Assembly (NCBI RefSeq): GCF_042682045.1
Contig: NZ_JBHUGS010000003.1
Coordinates: 434,001 to 498,000 of the forward strand
DNA length: 64,000 nt
Direction: 5' to 3'
Source: Sphingomonas_R arantia
Lineage (GTDB): Bacteria > Pseudomonadota > Alphaproteobacteria > Sphingomonadales > Sphingomonadaceae
A program made the translations under genes and the position numbers. The notes below the pieces were generated by a model, which searched no databases, was not told where the DNA came from, and saw nothing but the letters and a program-made list of their open reading frames with translations. Below, piece after piece: positions 26,598 through 35,846 of the stretch. The number at the start of each line of letters is the position of its first letter. The first letter of the stretch is position 1.

Positions 26598-27383
26598 TTA
26601 CTCCGCGCTGCCCGGCTCGGCCATGTTGCGGTGCATGTGCGCCAGGATCGGCGCGGGTGTGACATGCGCCATTGCGACCTGGATCTTGTTCTTCCAGCCG
26701 GACACGACGCTGTCCTTGCCCGCCATCACCGCGTCCCAGCCGTCGCGCGCCACGTCGCCGGCCTCGCTCTTGCTCTCCGACGTGCCGACCGACGTATCCA
26801 TCATGTCGGCGCGGTCGAAGAACTCGGTCTCCACCGGGCCCGGCATCGACGTCGTGATCGTGACGCCCTTCGACTCCTTCAACTCGTCCCGGATCGCGTC
26901 GGTGAAGCTGTCCACGAACGCCTTCGTCCCGTTGTACACCGCCTGATAGCTGCCCGGGATGAACCCGGCGATCGATCCGGTGACCAGCACCTTGCCGTCG
27001 TCGCGCGCCACCATGTCGCGCAGCACGGACTGCAACAGATACAGCGTCCCGGTGATATTGGTGTCGACCACCCGCCGCCAGTCGGCGACGTCCTGATCGA
27101 GGAACCCCTTGCCCAGCCCACGCCCGGCATTGGCGCACAGCAGGTCGATCGTCCGCCCGTTCGTCGCGGCGACCAGCGCATCGACGCCCTCAATCGTCGA
27201 CAGGTCGGCCTCGAGCGACTCCACCGCGCCACCATGCGTCTGGAAATCGGCGGCGGCCGCCTCGATCAACGCTTCGTCCGCCACGACCAGGATGTCGTAG
27301 CCATTCTCCGCGGCCAGGCTGGCCAGTTCGAAACCGATGCCCGTCGAGGCCCCGGTGATCACGGCATATTTGCGTTCGGTCAT
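26598..27383 (-). CDS. Short-chain dehydrogenase/reductase
   Basis: A 261-residue NAD(P)-dependent oxidoreductase. The cofactor motif TGASTGIGFELA is near residue 11, followed by LCANAG, the catalytic serine in VLVTGSIAGF and YNGTK as the YxxxK motif. TTG at 27398 extends the frame, but AAGGA before ATG 27383 decides the start. It is the third gene after the SRPBCC and alcohol dehydrogenase genes; its ribosome-binding site directly follows the stop codon of the latter. Substrate unknown; the cluster looks stress-induced. Confidence 0.88.
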   Translation of the reverse strand: MTERKYAVITGASTGIGFELASLAAENGYDILVVADEALIEAAAADFQTHGGAVESLEADLSTIEGVDALVAATNGRTIDLLCANAGRGLGKGFLDQDVADWRRVVDTNITGTLYLLQSVLRDMVARDDGKVLVTGSIAGFIPGSYQAVYNGTKAFVDSFTDAIRDELKESKGVTITTSMPGPVETEFFDRADMMDTSVGTSESKSEAGDVARDGWDAVMAGKDSVVSGWKNKIQVAMAHVTPAPILAHMHRNMAEPGSAE

Positions 27384-27394
27384 GATGGGATCCT

Positions 27395-28594
27395 TCAAGC
27401 GGTGGCGGCGGCGGCCGAAGCCATGCCGGGTTTCAGCACGATCTTGGTCACGTCATTCTGTTCGTCGTGGAACATGCGGTACGCCTCGGCGCCGTGTTCC
27501 AGCGGCATCCGGTGGCTGATCAGGAAGGTCGTATCGATCTTCTCCTCCATGATCGCGTTCAGCAGGCCGGGCAGGTAGCGCTGGACATGGGTCTGACCCG
27601 TCTTCAGCGTCAGCCCCTTCTCCATCAACGCACCGAGCGGAAACTTGTCGACGATCCCGCCATAGACCGCAGGCATCGACACACGCCCGCCCTTGCGGCA
27701 CGCCACGATCGCCTGGCGGATCGAATGGATCCGGTCCGTACCGAGGAACGTCGATTTCTTGATCTGATCGACGACATTGTCGACGAACAGCCCGTGCGCC
27801 TCCAGCCCCACGCTGTCGATGCACGCGTCCGGGCCGATCCCGCCGGTCATCTGCATCAACGCGTCGTAGGTCGCGGTCTCCTCGAAATTGATCGTCTCCG
27901 CGCCGAACCGCCGCGCCAGTTCCAGCCGCTTGGGGAAATGATCGATCGCGATCACCCGCGCCGCACCCATCAGGAACGCAGACTGCACCGCGAACAGCCC
28001 GACCGGCCCGCAACCCCACACCGCGACCGTATCGCCCGGCTCGATGTCGGCATTCTCCGCTGCCTGCCACCCGGTCGGCAGGATGTCCGACAGGAACAGC
28101 ACCTTGTCGTCGTCCACCCCGTCCGGGATCACGATCGGCCCGACGTCGGAATAAGGCACGCGGACATACTCAGCCTGACCGCCCGCGTAGCCGCCGGTCA
28201 TGTGGCTGTACCCGAACAGCCCGGACATCGGCTGCCCGTACAGCTTCTCGGCGATGTCCTGATTGTCCGCCGGATTGCCGTTGTCGCACGCGGAGAATTG
28301 CTGCTTCCCGCAATGGTAGCAGGACCCGCACGCGATCGTGAACGGCACGACGACGCGCTGGCCCTTCTTCAACGTGCTGCCCGGGCCCGTCTCGACCACC
28401 TCGCCCATAAATTCATGGCCCAGGATGTCGCCCGCCTTCATCGTCGGGATATAGCCGTCATACAGATGCAGGTCGGAACCACAGATCGCGGTCGACGTGA
28501 CCTTGATGATCGCATCGCGCTTGTTGACGATCTCCGGATCGTCGACGGTGTCGACGCGAACGTCGTGGCGGCCGTGCCAGGCAAGTGCGCGCAT
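27395..28594 (-). CDS. Zinc-dependent alcohol/formaldehyde dehydrogenase family protein
   Basis: A 399-residue medium-chain dehydrogenase. Catalytic zinc ligands appear in STAICGSDLHLYDG and GHEFMGEV; the structural zinc cysteines in CGSCYHCGKQQFSAC; the NAD motif in VAVWGCGPVGLFAV. Family members annotated as glutathione-independent formaldehyde dehydrogenase have this length and layout. It starts 3 bp after the SRPBCC stop and is followed by an SDR gene, a trio often found together in sphingomonads. Confidence 0.9.
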   Translation of the reverse strand: MRALAWHGRHDVRVDTVDDPEIVNKRDAIIKVTSTAICGSDLHLYDGYIPTMKAGDILGHEFMGEVVETGPGSTLKKGQRVVVPFTIACGSCYHCGKQQFSACDNGNPADNQDIAEKLYGQPMSGLFGYSHMTGGYAGGQAEYVRVPYSDVGPIVIPDGVDDDKVLFLSDILPTGWQAAENADIEPGDTVAVWGCGPVGLFAVQSAFLMGAARVIAIDHFPKRLELARRFGAETINFEETATYDALMQMTGGIGPDACIDSVGLEAHGLFVDNVVDQIKKSTFLGTDRIHSIRQAIVACRKGGRVSMPAVYGGIVDKFPLGALMEKGLTLKTGQTHVQRYLPGLLNAIMEEKIDTTFLISHRMPLEHGAEAYRMFHDEQNDVTKIVLKPGMASAAAATA

Positions 28595-28597
28595 CTC

Positions 28598-29191
28598 TTA
28601 AGCCTCCTTGGCCGCGGCCTGCGCCGGGTTCATCGCGTTGGTGCTGATCTCGCCGGTTTCCATCAGCTGCTTGAACCGGCGCAGGTCGCGGCGCGCCTGG
28701 ATCGCGGGCTCGCGCTGGAACAGTTTCGCCACGATCTTGCCGACGACGCCGGCTGGCGGATCGTACAGGATCGTCGCGGTCACCACCGTGCCGCGCCCGC
28801 CCTGCGCCTCGACGAATTCGATTCGCCCGCTGTTCGGCACGTCCGCCCCCGGCGCGCTCTCCCACGCGATCAGCGAGCCGGGTTCGTCCTCGGTCACCAC
28901 AGCGTCCCATTCCACCGTCTTGCCGGCGGGGGCGGCGACCACCCAGTGCGAGGTCGTCGCGTCCTTCACGTCGATCCGTTCGACATTCTCCATGAACATC
29001 GCCAGGTTCGCGAAATCGCGCCAATAGGCATAAAGTTCGGTCCGCGGCCGGTTGATCGTCACCGCACGCGACGTGATCTGGTCGCCCACCGTATCGCGCA
29101 TCCGCCCGCCGGTCTCGCCCGCCGGGTCGCCATGCTTGGATGTCGCGAGCGGCGCATCGTCCTGCCCGCTGTTCGTCGCGCCGTCGGTCAT
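28598..29191 (-). CDS. SRPBCC (COQ10/cyclase-like) family protein
   Basis: A 197-residue cytosolic protein. After a polar N-terminal extension, residues about 40-180 make a START-like hydrophobic-ligand fold: RAVTINRPRTELYAYWRDF, FMENVERIDVKD, SHWVVAAPAGKTVEWDA and GRGTVVTATILYDPPAG. The open frame runs much further upstream, but AGGAGG 11 bp before ATG 29191 is decisive. It heads the three-gene stress-type operon and is preceded by an EcfG-like promoter. Ligand unknown. Confidence 0.85.
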   Translation of the reverse strand: MTDGATNSGQDDAPLATSKHGDPAGETGGRMRDTVGDQITSRAVTINRPRTELYAYWRDFANLAMFMENVERIDVKDATTSHWVVAAPAGKTVEWDAVVTEDEPGSLIAWESAPGADVPNSGRIEFVEAQGGRGTVVTATILYDPPAGVVGKIVAKLFQREPAIQARRDLRRFKQLMETGEISTNAMNPAQAAAKEA

Positions 29192-29219
29192 CGCGAATGC
29201 CCTCCTGTTGCAAAGCCTA

Positions 29220-29244
29220 AACCGGTGCCGCCAGCGCCCGTTCC
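29220..29244 (-). promoter_or_regulatory. EcfG (general stress sigma factor)-like promoter
   Basis: Read on the minus strand: GGAAC, 16 bp, GGTT. The alphaproteobacterial general stress consensus is GGAAC-N16/17-CGTT, so this is a one-mismatch fit. It would start transcription about 20 nt before the SRPBCC start codon, leaving a short leader with AGGAGG. Confidence 0.55.
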
Positions 29245-29362
29245 GCGCGAATGTCCCAACATGGATCAGCTTCCACCGCCGTGATCCGCCGCCTGCCAGT
29301 TCCGCCTTGCCGCATCGCACAGGACCGGCGACATGCACTTCGTATAAAGTCATCGCATCATC

Positions 29363-29367
29363 AGGAG
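29363..29367 (+). promoter_or_regulatory. Ribosome-binding site pointing to an ATC start
   Basis: AGGAG sits 7 bp ahead of ATC at 29375-29377. After the in-frame stop at 29345-29347 there is no ATG, GTG or TTG before the nucleotide-binding glycine motif, so this site marks the most likely start of the next gene. Confidence 0.55.
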
Positions 29368-29374
29368 CCCCCCG

Positions 29375-30763
29375 ATCCCCGACGATCCCACGCCCTCGCC
29401 CGCATCCCAACCGCCGATCGTCGATCATGTCGCGATCGTCGGCGGCGGCTTCGCGGGCGCATTGATGGCCGTGAACCTGCTGCGGCACGAGGGGCCGCGC
29501 GCAACCTTGATCGAACGGCGCGCCCGCGTCGGGGTCGGCGTCGCCTATAGCGCCGCGCATCCCGACCACCGGCTGAACGTCCGCGCCGGCAACATGAGCG
29601 CGCTTCCCGACGATCCCGGCCATTTCGATCGCTGGCTCGGCGTCCATCATCCCGACCATGTCGGCGGCTTCGCCCCGCGGCTCGTCTACGGCCAATATCT
29701 TTCCGACATTCTGGCCGAAGCCGCCGCCCGCTCCGACGGCCGCCTCACGATCGTTCAGGGCGAGGCCACCGGCCTGACGCTCGACGACAACCAGGCCGTC
29801 GTCACGCTGGCCGACGGCACCGCGATCGCCGCCGACGCCGTCGTGCTGGCATCCGGCAACCTGCCGCCCCACACCCCGCCCGGTATCGACCCGGACGCGT
29901 TGACGCGCGATCACTACGCCCCCGACCCATGGGCGGCCGACGTCGCAGACGGCCTGTCCGACGACGACACCGTCCTGCTGCTCGGCGGCGGCCTCACGAT
30001 GATCGACGTGGCGCTCCTCCTCGAAGCGCGCGGGTTCCGCGGCCGCATCGTCGCCCTGTCGCGCCGCGGCCTCCTGCCCCGCCCGCACGGCGATCTTACC
30101 CCTGCCCCGCTGTCCGAACGCCCGCGCGGCCGCCCCTCCGCTCTGCTCGCGCAGGTCCGCGCGCATGCCGCGACGGTCGGCTGGCGCGCCGCGGTTGATG
30201 CGCTCCGCCCGCATACCCAGGCGGTGTGGCGCGCGACCGACCCGGCCGACCGGATGCGCTTCCTCCGCCACCTCCGCCCCTGGTGGGACGTCCACCGCCA
30301 CCGCCTCGCGCCGCAGGTCGCGGACCGCATCGCCGCCCTGCGCGCCACGGGCCAGCTCGACATCGTCGCGGGCAAGCTCGTCGCGGTCGCCACGACGGAC
30401 GCGCAACCCACCGTCACTTTCCGCCCGCGCGGTTCCGACGACACGACCACGCTCTCCATCCGCCGGATCGTCAACTGCACCGGCCCGCTCGGCGACATCG
30501 GCCGCACGACCGAACCGCTGCTCCGCGACCTGCTCGCCCGCGGCCGAATCCGGCCCGACCCGCTCCGTATCGGGATCGACGTCGATCCGCAGTCCGCGGT
30601 GCTGGAAGACACCGGCCGCGCGTCGGACCGGCTCTACGCAATCGGACCGATGACGCGCGGCACCTTCTGGGAAATCGTCGCGGTGCCCGACATCCGCCAC
30701 CAGACCTGGTCGCTCGCCCGCCGGCTCTCCAACGCGATGTGGGTCGGCGGCGAGGGGCTATAG
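29375..30763 (+). CDS. FAD/NAD(P)-binding protein with non-canonical ATC start
   Basis: A flavoprotein of about 462 residues if begun at ATC 29375. The dinucleotide fold DHVAIVGGGFAGALMAVNLL appears at once, followed by LIERRARVGVGVAYS and NVRAGNMSALPDDP, the pattern of the FAD-NAD(P)-binding family found in hydroxyacylglutathione or pyridine-nucleotide oxidoreductase annotations. The first conventional start in frame, TTG 29462, would cut into the FAD motif and is unlikely. An ATG-to-ATC change or sequence error is possible. It converges on pcaDC, with stop codons overlapping by 6 bp. Confidence 0.72.
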   Translation: MPDDPTPSPASQPPIVDHVAIVGGGFAGALMAVNLLRHEGPRATLIERRARVGVGVAYSAAHPDHRLNVRAGNMSALPDDPGHFDRWLGVHHPDHVGGFAPRLVYGQYLSDILAEAAARSDGRLTIVQGEATGLTLDDNQAVVTLADGTAIAADAVVLASGNLPPHTPPGIDPDALTRDHYAPDPWAADVADGLSDDDTVLLLGGGLTMIDVALLLEARGFRGRIVALSRRGLLPRPHGDLTPAPLSERPRGRPSALLAQVRAHAATVGWRAAVDALRPHTQAVWRATDPADRMRFLRHLRPWWDVHRHRLAPQVADRIAALRATGQLDIVAGKLVAVATTDAQPTVTFRPRGSDDTTTLSIRRIVNCTGPLGDIGRTTEPLLRDLLARGRIRPDPLRIGIDVDPQSAVLEDTGRASDRLYAIGPMTRGTFWEIVAVPDIRHQTWSLARRLSNAMWVGGEGL

Positions 30764-31954
30764 CGCCGCCGCGTCCTCGGCCGCATCCAGCTCCGCGATG
30801 ATCCGCCCGGCCTCGGCAAACCCGGTATTGGCGGCCGGCACCCCGGCATAGATCGCGGTCTGCATCAGCACCTCCTTCAACATGTCGCGCGTAAAACCAC
30901 CGCGTGACAGCCCGGCGCGGACATGCAGCCCGAACTCCTCCCACCGCCCGAGGCTCGCGGTGATCGCCACGACCAGCAACCGCCGCGTCGCATCGTCCAG
31001 CCCCGGCCGCCCCCAGATCTCGTTCCACGCGATCCGCGTGATCATCGCCTGGAACTCCGCGTTGAACGGCGTCCGCCCGGCGAGCGACGTGTCCACCCAC
31101 GCATCGCCCAGCACGCGCCGCCGGTTCCGCAGCCCCGCCTCGAACAGCGTCTCGGCCGCCCCTGCCACCGCATGGTCCTTCGCCAGGAACGCCACGATCA
31201 CCCCGGCCAGCGCCGCCGGCACCTCGATCGGCGCCAGATGCGCGCAATCCAGCTGCGCCACCTCCGCCCCCGGAATCGCCGCCGCGATCCGCGCGCCATG
31301 CCCCTCGAACGGGGTCGAAATATCGCGGTCCCCGCCCACCACCAGCACCGGCAATGCGAGCCCCGGCAACCGCCCGATCACATCCATGTCGCGGATCGCC
31401 GCACCCGCGCCGGCATAACCCGCATCCGCCATCGCCACGATCGCTCGGTGCAGCGACGCCGCCACCGCCGGATGCGCCGCGGCGAACTGCGGCGACAGGA
31501 ACCGCCCCATTGCCAGGTCCGCGATCGCCGCGGTCCCGCCCTGCCGCACGGTCGCGATCCGCTGCGCCCAGGCACCCGCATCCATCGTCGCCGACGTGCA
31601 GATCAGCGCCAATGCGTGGACCCGCGCCGGATGATCCAACGCCGCCTGCATCGCGATCATCCCGCCCAGCGACACGCCCGCCACCGCCGCCCGCTCGATC
31701 CCGGCCGCATCCATCGCCGCGATCATGTCCGCCGCCAGCATCGGCAGGGTATAATCCCCCTCCGGTGCATCCGACGCCCCGTGCCCGCGCGTATCGATCC
31801 GCAACACGCGGAACCGCCGCGTCAGCGCGGGCAGGCACGCGTCCCACAACGCCATGTCGGTGCCGATCGAGTTGAGCAGCACCAGCGGCGGCGCGCCATC
31901 GTCGCCGTCCAGCTTCCAGTAGATCCGCACCGCGCCCCGCACCGCAAACGGCAT
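30758..31954 (-). CDS. pcaL: 3-oxoadipate enol-lactonase / 4-carboxymuconolactone decarboxylase fusion
   Basis: A 398-residue bifunctional enzyme of the protocatechuate branch. Residues about 1-258 are PcaD, an alpha/beta hydrolase (nucleophile GVSLGG, late histidine in DCAHLAPIE); residues about 265-398 are PcaC (GLRNRRRVLGDAWVD, FGLHVRAGLSRGGFTRDMLK, AAIYAGVP-type end). The fusion, often called PcaL, converts 4-carboxymuconolactone to 3-oxoadipate in two steps. Last gene of the operon, 3 bp after pcaB. Confidence 0.93.
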   Translation of the reverse strand: MPFAVRGAVRIYWKLDGDDGAPPLVLLNSIGTDMALWDACLPALTRRFRVLRIDTRGHGASDAPEGDYTLPMLAADMIAAMDAAGIERAAVAGVSLGGMIAMQAALDHPARVHALALICTSATMDAGAWAQRIATVRQGGTAAIADLAMGRFLSPQFAAAHPAVAASLHRAIVAMADAGYAGAGAAIRDMDVIGRLPGLALPVLVVGGDRDISTPFEGHGARIAAAIPGAEVAQLDCAHLAPIEVPAALAGVIVAFLAKDHAVAGAAETLFEAGLRNRRRVLGDAWVDTSLAGRTPFNAEFQAMITRIAWNEIWGRPGLDDATRRLLVVAITASLGRWEEFGLHVRAGLSRGGFTRDMLKEVLMQTAIYAGVPAANTGFAEAGRIIAELDAAEDAAAL

Positions 31955-31957
31955 CGC

Positions 31958-33097
31958 TCAGTCCCTTCCCATCCGGATCAGCGCATCGACCAGCGCCGCG
32001 CTCTCGCCGATATCGTCGCCCTGCCCCGCCGCCGCGAGGTTGCGCGCGATCGCGGCCGGATCGATCTCCAGCCCCTCCGCCACGGTCACCATCGCATCGA
32101 CCGCGCCCGACGCGATCAGGAACAGGTCAATCAGCATCGGGCCCTCCGCCTGCCACCCGCCGATCCCGCGTTCCTCCTCGGCCGGCAGCGCGGACAGGAT
32201 AGCCGCGACCAGCCCCGGCGCGCGGACCGCGGCGGACAACGCGACCTGGCACCCGGTCGGGTTGCGCTTGTGCGGCATCGTGGACGATCCGCCGCGCCCC
32301 GCCGCCGCCGGTTCATGCGCCTCGCCGACCGCGGTCTGGCTCAGCAACGCGACGTCGCGCGCCATCTTGGCCACCGCGCCGATCAGGATGCCCACCGCCG
32401 CCGCGATCCCCGCGACGCCCTCGCGCCGCGCATGCCACGGCGGCGCATCCGCCAGCCCGAACGCCCGCGCCAACCGCGCCGCCACCGCCGCCGCGCGCCC
32501 GTCCTGGTCCGGCCGCGTCCCCGCAGCACCACCCCACTGCAACGCCGCCCCGCTCGCCACCTCGCGCTCCAGCCGCGCCGCCGCACCTGCGATCCCCGCG
32601 TGCCACTGCGCGATCCGCAGCCCGAACCCGATCGGCCGCGCATCCTGCAACAATGTCCGCCCGATCGCCGGCGTCGCGGCATGCGCCCGCGCGCTCGCCT
32701 CCAGCGCCGCCACCAACCGCACTACATCGCCCGCCAGCAACCGCGCGGCACCCCGAATTTGCCCCATCAGGACCGTCTCCGCGACATCCTGGCTCGTCGC
32801 CCCACGATGCAGCGCGCGCGCCGCATCCGCGCCTAGCCCCGCCCGGATCGCCGCGACCAGCGGGATGGCAAGCGTCCCGGCGAACGCCGCCTCCTCCGCC
32901 AGTTCCGCAGAATCGAACCGCACCGTCGCCGCGACCGCCGCGATCTCGTCCGCGCACGCCGCCGGGATCACCCCCTCGTCCGCCTGCGCCCGCGCCAGCG
33001 CGACCTCGAACCGGATCGCCCCCGCGATCGTCGCGACATCGTCGAACAAGGCGATCATCGCCGCCGTCGCGACCGTCCGGGTGCGCAACTCGCTCAC
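31958..33097 (-). CDS. pcaB: 3-carboxy-cis,cis-muconate cycloisomerase
   Basis: A 379-residue enzyme of the fumarase/aspartase fold that lactonises 3-carboxymuconate. The signature loop GGSSTMPHKRNPTGC (about residues 262-276) and the early GATSQDVAETVLM are present. The start is GTG 33097, which overlaps the pcaG stop as GTGA; the frame open further upstream is only overlap with pcaG. Length is a little short of typical PcaB (about 400-450) because the C-terminal part is compact. Confidence 0.9.
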   Translation of the reverse strand: MSELRTRTVATAAMIALFDDVATIAGAIRFEVALARAQADEGVIPAACADEIAAVAATVRFDSAELAEEAAFAGTLAIPLVAAIRAGLGADAARALHRGATSQDVAETVLMGQIRGAARLLAGDVVRLVAALEASARAHAATPAIGRTLLQDARPIGFGLRIAQWHAGIAGAAARLEREVASGAALQWGGAAGTRPDQDGRAAAVAARLARAFGLADAPPWHARREGVAGIAAAVGILIGAVAKMARDVALLSQTAVGEAHEPAAAGRGGSSTMPHKRNPTGCQVALSAAVRAPGLVAAILSALPAEEERGIGGWQAEGPMLIDLFLIASGAVDAMVTVAEGLEIDPAAIARNLAAAGQGDDIGESAALVDALIRMGRD

Positions 33098-33786
33098 AGC
33101 GCGAAGAACACCGTCTCGGCCGGACCGCCCAGACACAGGTCGAGCCACCATTCGCCCTCCCCGCGCGGTTCGGCGATCAGCGTCGCGCGCCGCGCCGCCG
33201 GCACGCACGCCAGCACCGGATCCTGGTCGTTCCCGGCCAGCCCGCCGAAATACATTCGTGTCGCCAGCCGGTTGATTAGCCCACGCCCGAACAGCGACAG
33301 CGCCAGATGCGGCGCCTGCATCGTGCCGCCCGGCCCCGGCACGCGACCGGGCATGATCGTGCGGAACCGGTACACGCCCTCCGCATCGGTCGCCGCCCGC
33401 CCGAACCCTATGAAGTGCGGGTCGATCGGCACCTCGTCGCGCGCGTCGTCCACGCTGCGATACCGCCCCGCGGCGTTCGCCTGCCAGATCTCGACCATCG
33501 AGTCCGCGACCGGCGCCCCTTCCGCATCGAGTACCCGCCCGGCGACCGTGATCACCTCGCCCGCCGGCGTGCCGGTCGGCGCGGACAGGTTCAGCACCCA
33601 ATGCTCCTCCGCGAACAGGTCGGGCCGCGCGCCCATGTCGGACTTGCCGACCAGGTCCGCGCCGCCCTTCCACGGCAGCCCGTAGTGAAAGAACGGCCCG
33701 ACCGTCTGGCTCGGCGTCTGGCCGAACAGGGCGGGGTCCTGATTGTCCTGCCGCGCATCCGGCTGGCGATCGGCGGGATCAGTCAT
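33094..33786 (-). CDS. pcaG: Protocatechuate 3,4-dioxygenase alpha subunit
   Basis: A 230-residue non-catalytic partner subunit. It has QTPSQTVGPFFHYGL near the N-terminus, MVEIWQANAAGRY and a C-terminal APHLALSLFGRGLINRL. The iron-binding histidine pair of the beta subunit is absent, as expected for alpha. Start at ATG 33786 lies inside the end of pcaH (8-bp overlap). Confidence 0.92.
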   Translation of the reverse strand: MTDPADRQPDARQDNQDPALFGQTPSQTVGPFFHYGLPWKGGADLVGKSDMGARPDLFAEEHWVLNLSAPTGTPAGEVITVAGRVLDAEGAPVADSMVEIWQANAAGRYRSVDDARDEVPIDPHFIGFGRAATDAEGVYRFRTIMPGRVPGPGGTMQAPHLALSLFGRGLINRLATRMYFGGLAGNDQDPVLACVPAARRATLIAEPRGEGEWWLDLCLGGPAETVFFAL

Positions 33787-34492
33787 GATGATCATCCTCG
33801 AACGGCGTCTGCATGCGCCCCTTCAACACCACGTCGAACAGATACCCCAGCGCACGGTTCGGCTCGGTCGTCGCCAGGTCGAACCGGCTCACCATCCGCT
33901 GGCGGTACGGCATCGGCACCGCATTCGCGATCGGGTCGATCTCGATCAGCGGATCGTCCGGAAAATACAGCTGCGTCACCAGCCGTGTCGCAAAGGCGGG
34001 GCCGAGCAGCGACAGGTGGATGTGCGCCGGCCGCCACGCATTGTGGTGATTGCCCCACGGATAGGCCCCCGGCCGGACCGTCACGAACCGGTACCGCCCG
34101 TCCGCATCGGTCACGACCCGGCCCGCCCCGGTAAAATTCGGGTCGATCGGCGCATCCCACTGGTCGCGCGCATGGATGTAACGCCCCGCGGCGTTCGCCT
34201 GCCAGATCTCCATCACCGTGTCCGGCACCGGCCGACCCTGATCGTCCAGCACCCGCCCCGACACGATGATCCGCTGCCCGATCGGCGCGCCGCCATGCTG
34301 CGTCGTCAGGTCGGCCAGCGCCGACCCCATCATCCGGTCCCACACGCCGCCCGGTCCCGTCGTCTCGGTCAGCGTCTGCGGCGCCTGCACGCGCGGCTGC
34401 GACGGCGCACGCAGCGCGGTCGACCGGTAATCGCCGTACCGCGACGGCGGCGCCCCGGCATCGTCACTCGAATAAGGTGCAATGCCGGTCAT
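33779..34492 (-). CDS. pcaH: Protocatechuate 3,4-dioxygenase beta subunit
   Basis: A 237-residue subunit that carries the Fe(III) site and opens the ring of protocatechuate between the hydroxyls. All four ligands can be seen: tyrosine in AAGRYIHARD, tyrosine in RPGAYPWGNHHN and both histidines in RPAHIHLSLLG. The start overlaps the pcaJ stop as ATGA. Confidence 0.94.
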   Translation of the reverse strand: MTGIAPYSSDDAGAPPSRYGDYRSTALRAPSQPRVQAPQTLTETTGPGGVWDRMMGSALADLTTQHGGAPIGQRIIVSGRVLDDQGRPVPDTVMEIWQANAAGRYIHARDQWDAPIDPNFTGAGRVVTDADGRYRFVTVRPGAYPWGNHHNAWRPAHIHLSLLGPAFATRLVTQLYFPDDPLIEIDPIANAVPMPYRQRMVSRFDLATTEPNRALGYLFDVVLKGRMQTPFEDDHHD

Positions 34493-35136
34493 ACCGCGAT
34501 CCCCTCTGCCACCGTGAACGCCGCCCCGGTCCGCGCCCGCACGAAATCCAGCGTCACGCCCGGCGCCAACTCCACCAGCCGCAGCCCCGGCTTGTCGCAC
34601 GCCATCACGCACAGATCGGTGACGATCATGTCGACGCACGCGCGGCCGGTCAGCGGCAACGTGCATTCGTCCAGGATTTTGGGCTCGCCCGCCTTGTTGG
34701 CATGGTCCATCACCACGATCACGCGCTTCACGCCGGCAACCAGATCCATCGCCCCGCCCATTCCCTTCACCATCTTGCCGGGGATCGTCCAGTTGGCGAT
34801 GTCGCCCGCGACGCTGACCTCCATCGCGCCCAGCACCGCCATGTCGATATGCCCGCCGCGGATCATCGCGAAGCTGTCCGCGCTGGAGAAAAAGCTCGAC
34901 GTCGGCAGCGCAGTGATCGTCTGCTTGCCCGCATTGATCAGGTCCGGGTCGACCGCATCGCGCGTCGGGAACGGCCCGATGCCCAGCATGCCGTTCTCCG
35001 ACTGCAACGTCACGTCGACGCCGTCCGGCACATGGTTCGCCACCAGCGTCGGAATGCCGATGCCCAGGTTCACATAATATCCGTCCTGCAATTCGCGTGC
35101 GGCACGCGCCGCCATCTGGTCGCGGGTCCAGCCCAT
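34489..35136 (-). CDS. pcaJ: 3-oxoadipate CoA-transferase subunit B
   Basis: A 215-residue subunit of the enzyme that moves CoA from succinyl-CoA to 3-oxoadipate. The catalytic glutamate is in LQSENGMLGIGP, and YYVNLGIGIPTLVAN and GGHIDMAVLGAMEV are family blocks. It overlaps pcaI by one base (TGATG). Confidence 0.92.
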   Translation of the reverse strand: MGWTRDQMAARAARELQDGYYVNLGIGIPTLVANHVPDGVDVTLQSENGMLGIGPFPTRDAVDPDLINAGKQTITALPTSSFFSSADSFAMIRGGHIDMAVLGAMEVSVAGDIANWTIPGKMVKGMGGAMDLVAGVKRVIVVMDHANKAGEPKILDECTLPLTGRACVDMIVTDLCVMACDKPGLRLVELAPGVTLDFVRARTGAAFTVAEGIAV

Positions 35137-35846
35137 CACGCCTCCTCCCCTTCGCGCAGCGTCAGTTTCTCGATGCGCTTCTCGTTCACCGTGCTCAGCA
35201 CGATCCGGTCGACATAGATGCCCGGCGTATGGATGCAGTCGGGGTCCAGGCTGCCGGCCGGCACGATCTCCTCGACCTCCGCCACCGTCACGCGCCCCGC
35301 GGTCGCCATGTTTGGATTGAAATTCCGCGCCGTCTTGCGGAACATCAGGTTCCCCGCCGGGTCCGCCCGCCACGCCTTCACGATCGACAGGTCTGCGCGC
35401 AGCCACGTCTCGCGGACATACTCCTCGCCGTCGAACGTCTCGACCGGCTTGCCCTCGGCCACCACCGTGCCGACGCCCGTCTTGGTATAGAAGGCCGGGA
35501 TGCCCGCCCCGCCCGCGCGGATCCGCTCGGCCAGCGTCCCCTGCGGCGTCAACTCCAGCGCCAGCTCGCCGCTCAGATATTGCTGCTCGAACAGCTTGTT
35601 CTCGCCGACATAGCTCGCGATCATCTTCGCGATCTGCCGGCTTTCCAGCAACATCCACAGCCCGAACCCGTCCGCCCCGGCATTGTTGGAAATCACCGTA
35701 AGCCCGGTCACCCCGCTCGCGCGGATCTCCGGGATCAGACTTTCCGGGTTGCCCGAAAGGCCGAAGCCGCCCGACATGATCGTCATCCCGTCGAACAACA
35801 GCCCGTCGAGCGCGGCTGCCGGCGTATCGTAGATCCTGTTCTTCAT
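35136..35846 (-). CDS. pcaI: 3-oxoadipate CoA-transferase subunit A
   Basis: A 236-residue subunit with the glycine-rich CoA loop MSGGFGLSGNPESLI and the conserved GVTGLTVISNNAGADGFG. Its ATG overlaps the pobA stop as ATGA, so translation of the two is coupled. Partner of the adjacent pcaJ. Confidence 0.92.
   Translation of the reverse strand: MKNRIYDTPAAALDGLLFDGMTIMSGGFGLSGNPESLIPEIRASGVTGLTVISNNAGADGFGLWMLLESRQIAKMIASYVGENKLFEQQYLSGELALELTPQGTLAERIRAGGAGIPAFYTKTGVGTVVAEGKPVETFDGEEYVRETWLRADLSIVKAWRADPAGNLMFRKTARNFNPNMATAGRVTVAEVEEIVPAGSLDPDCIHTPGIYVDRIVLSTVNEKRIEKLTLREGEEA

Noticed and set aside
28598..30700. 700-residue ORF joined to the SRPBCC protein
   Set aside because: Only the last 197 residues match a family, and AGGAGG marks their start; the rest is antisense to the flavoprotein gene.
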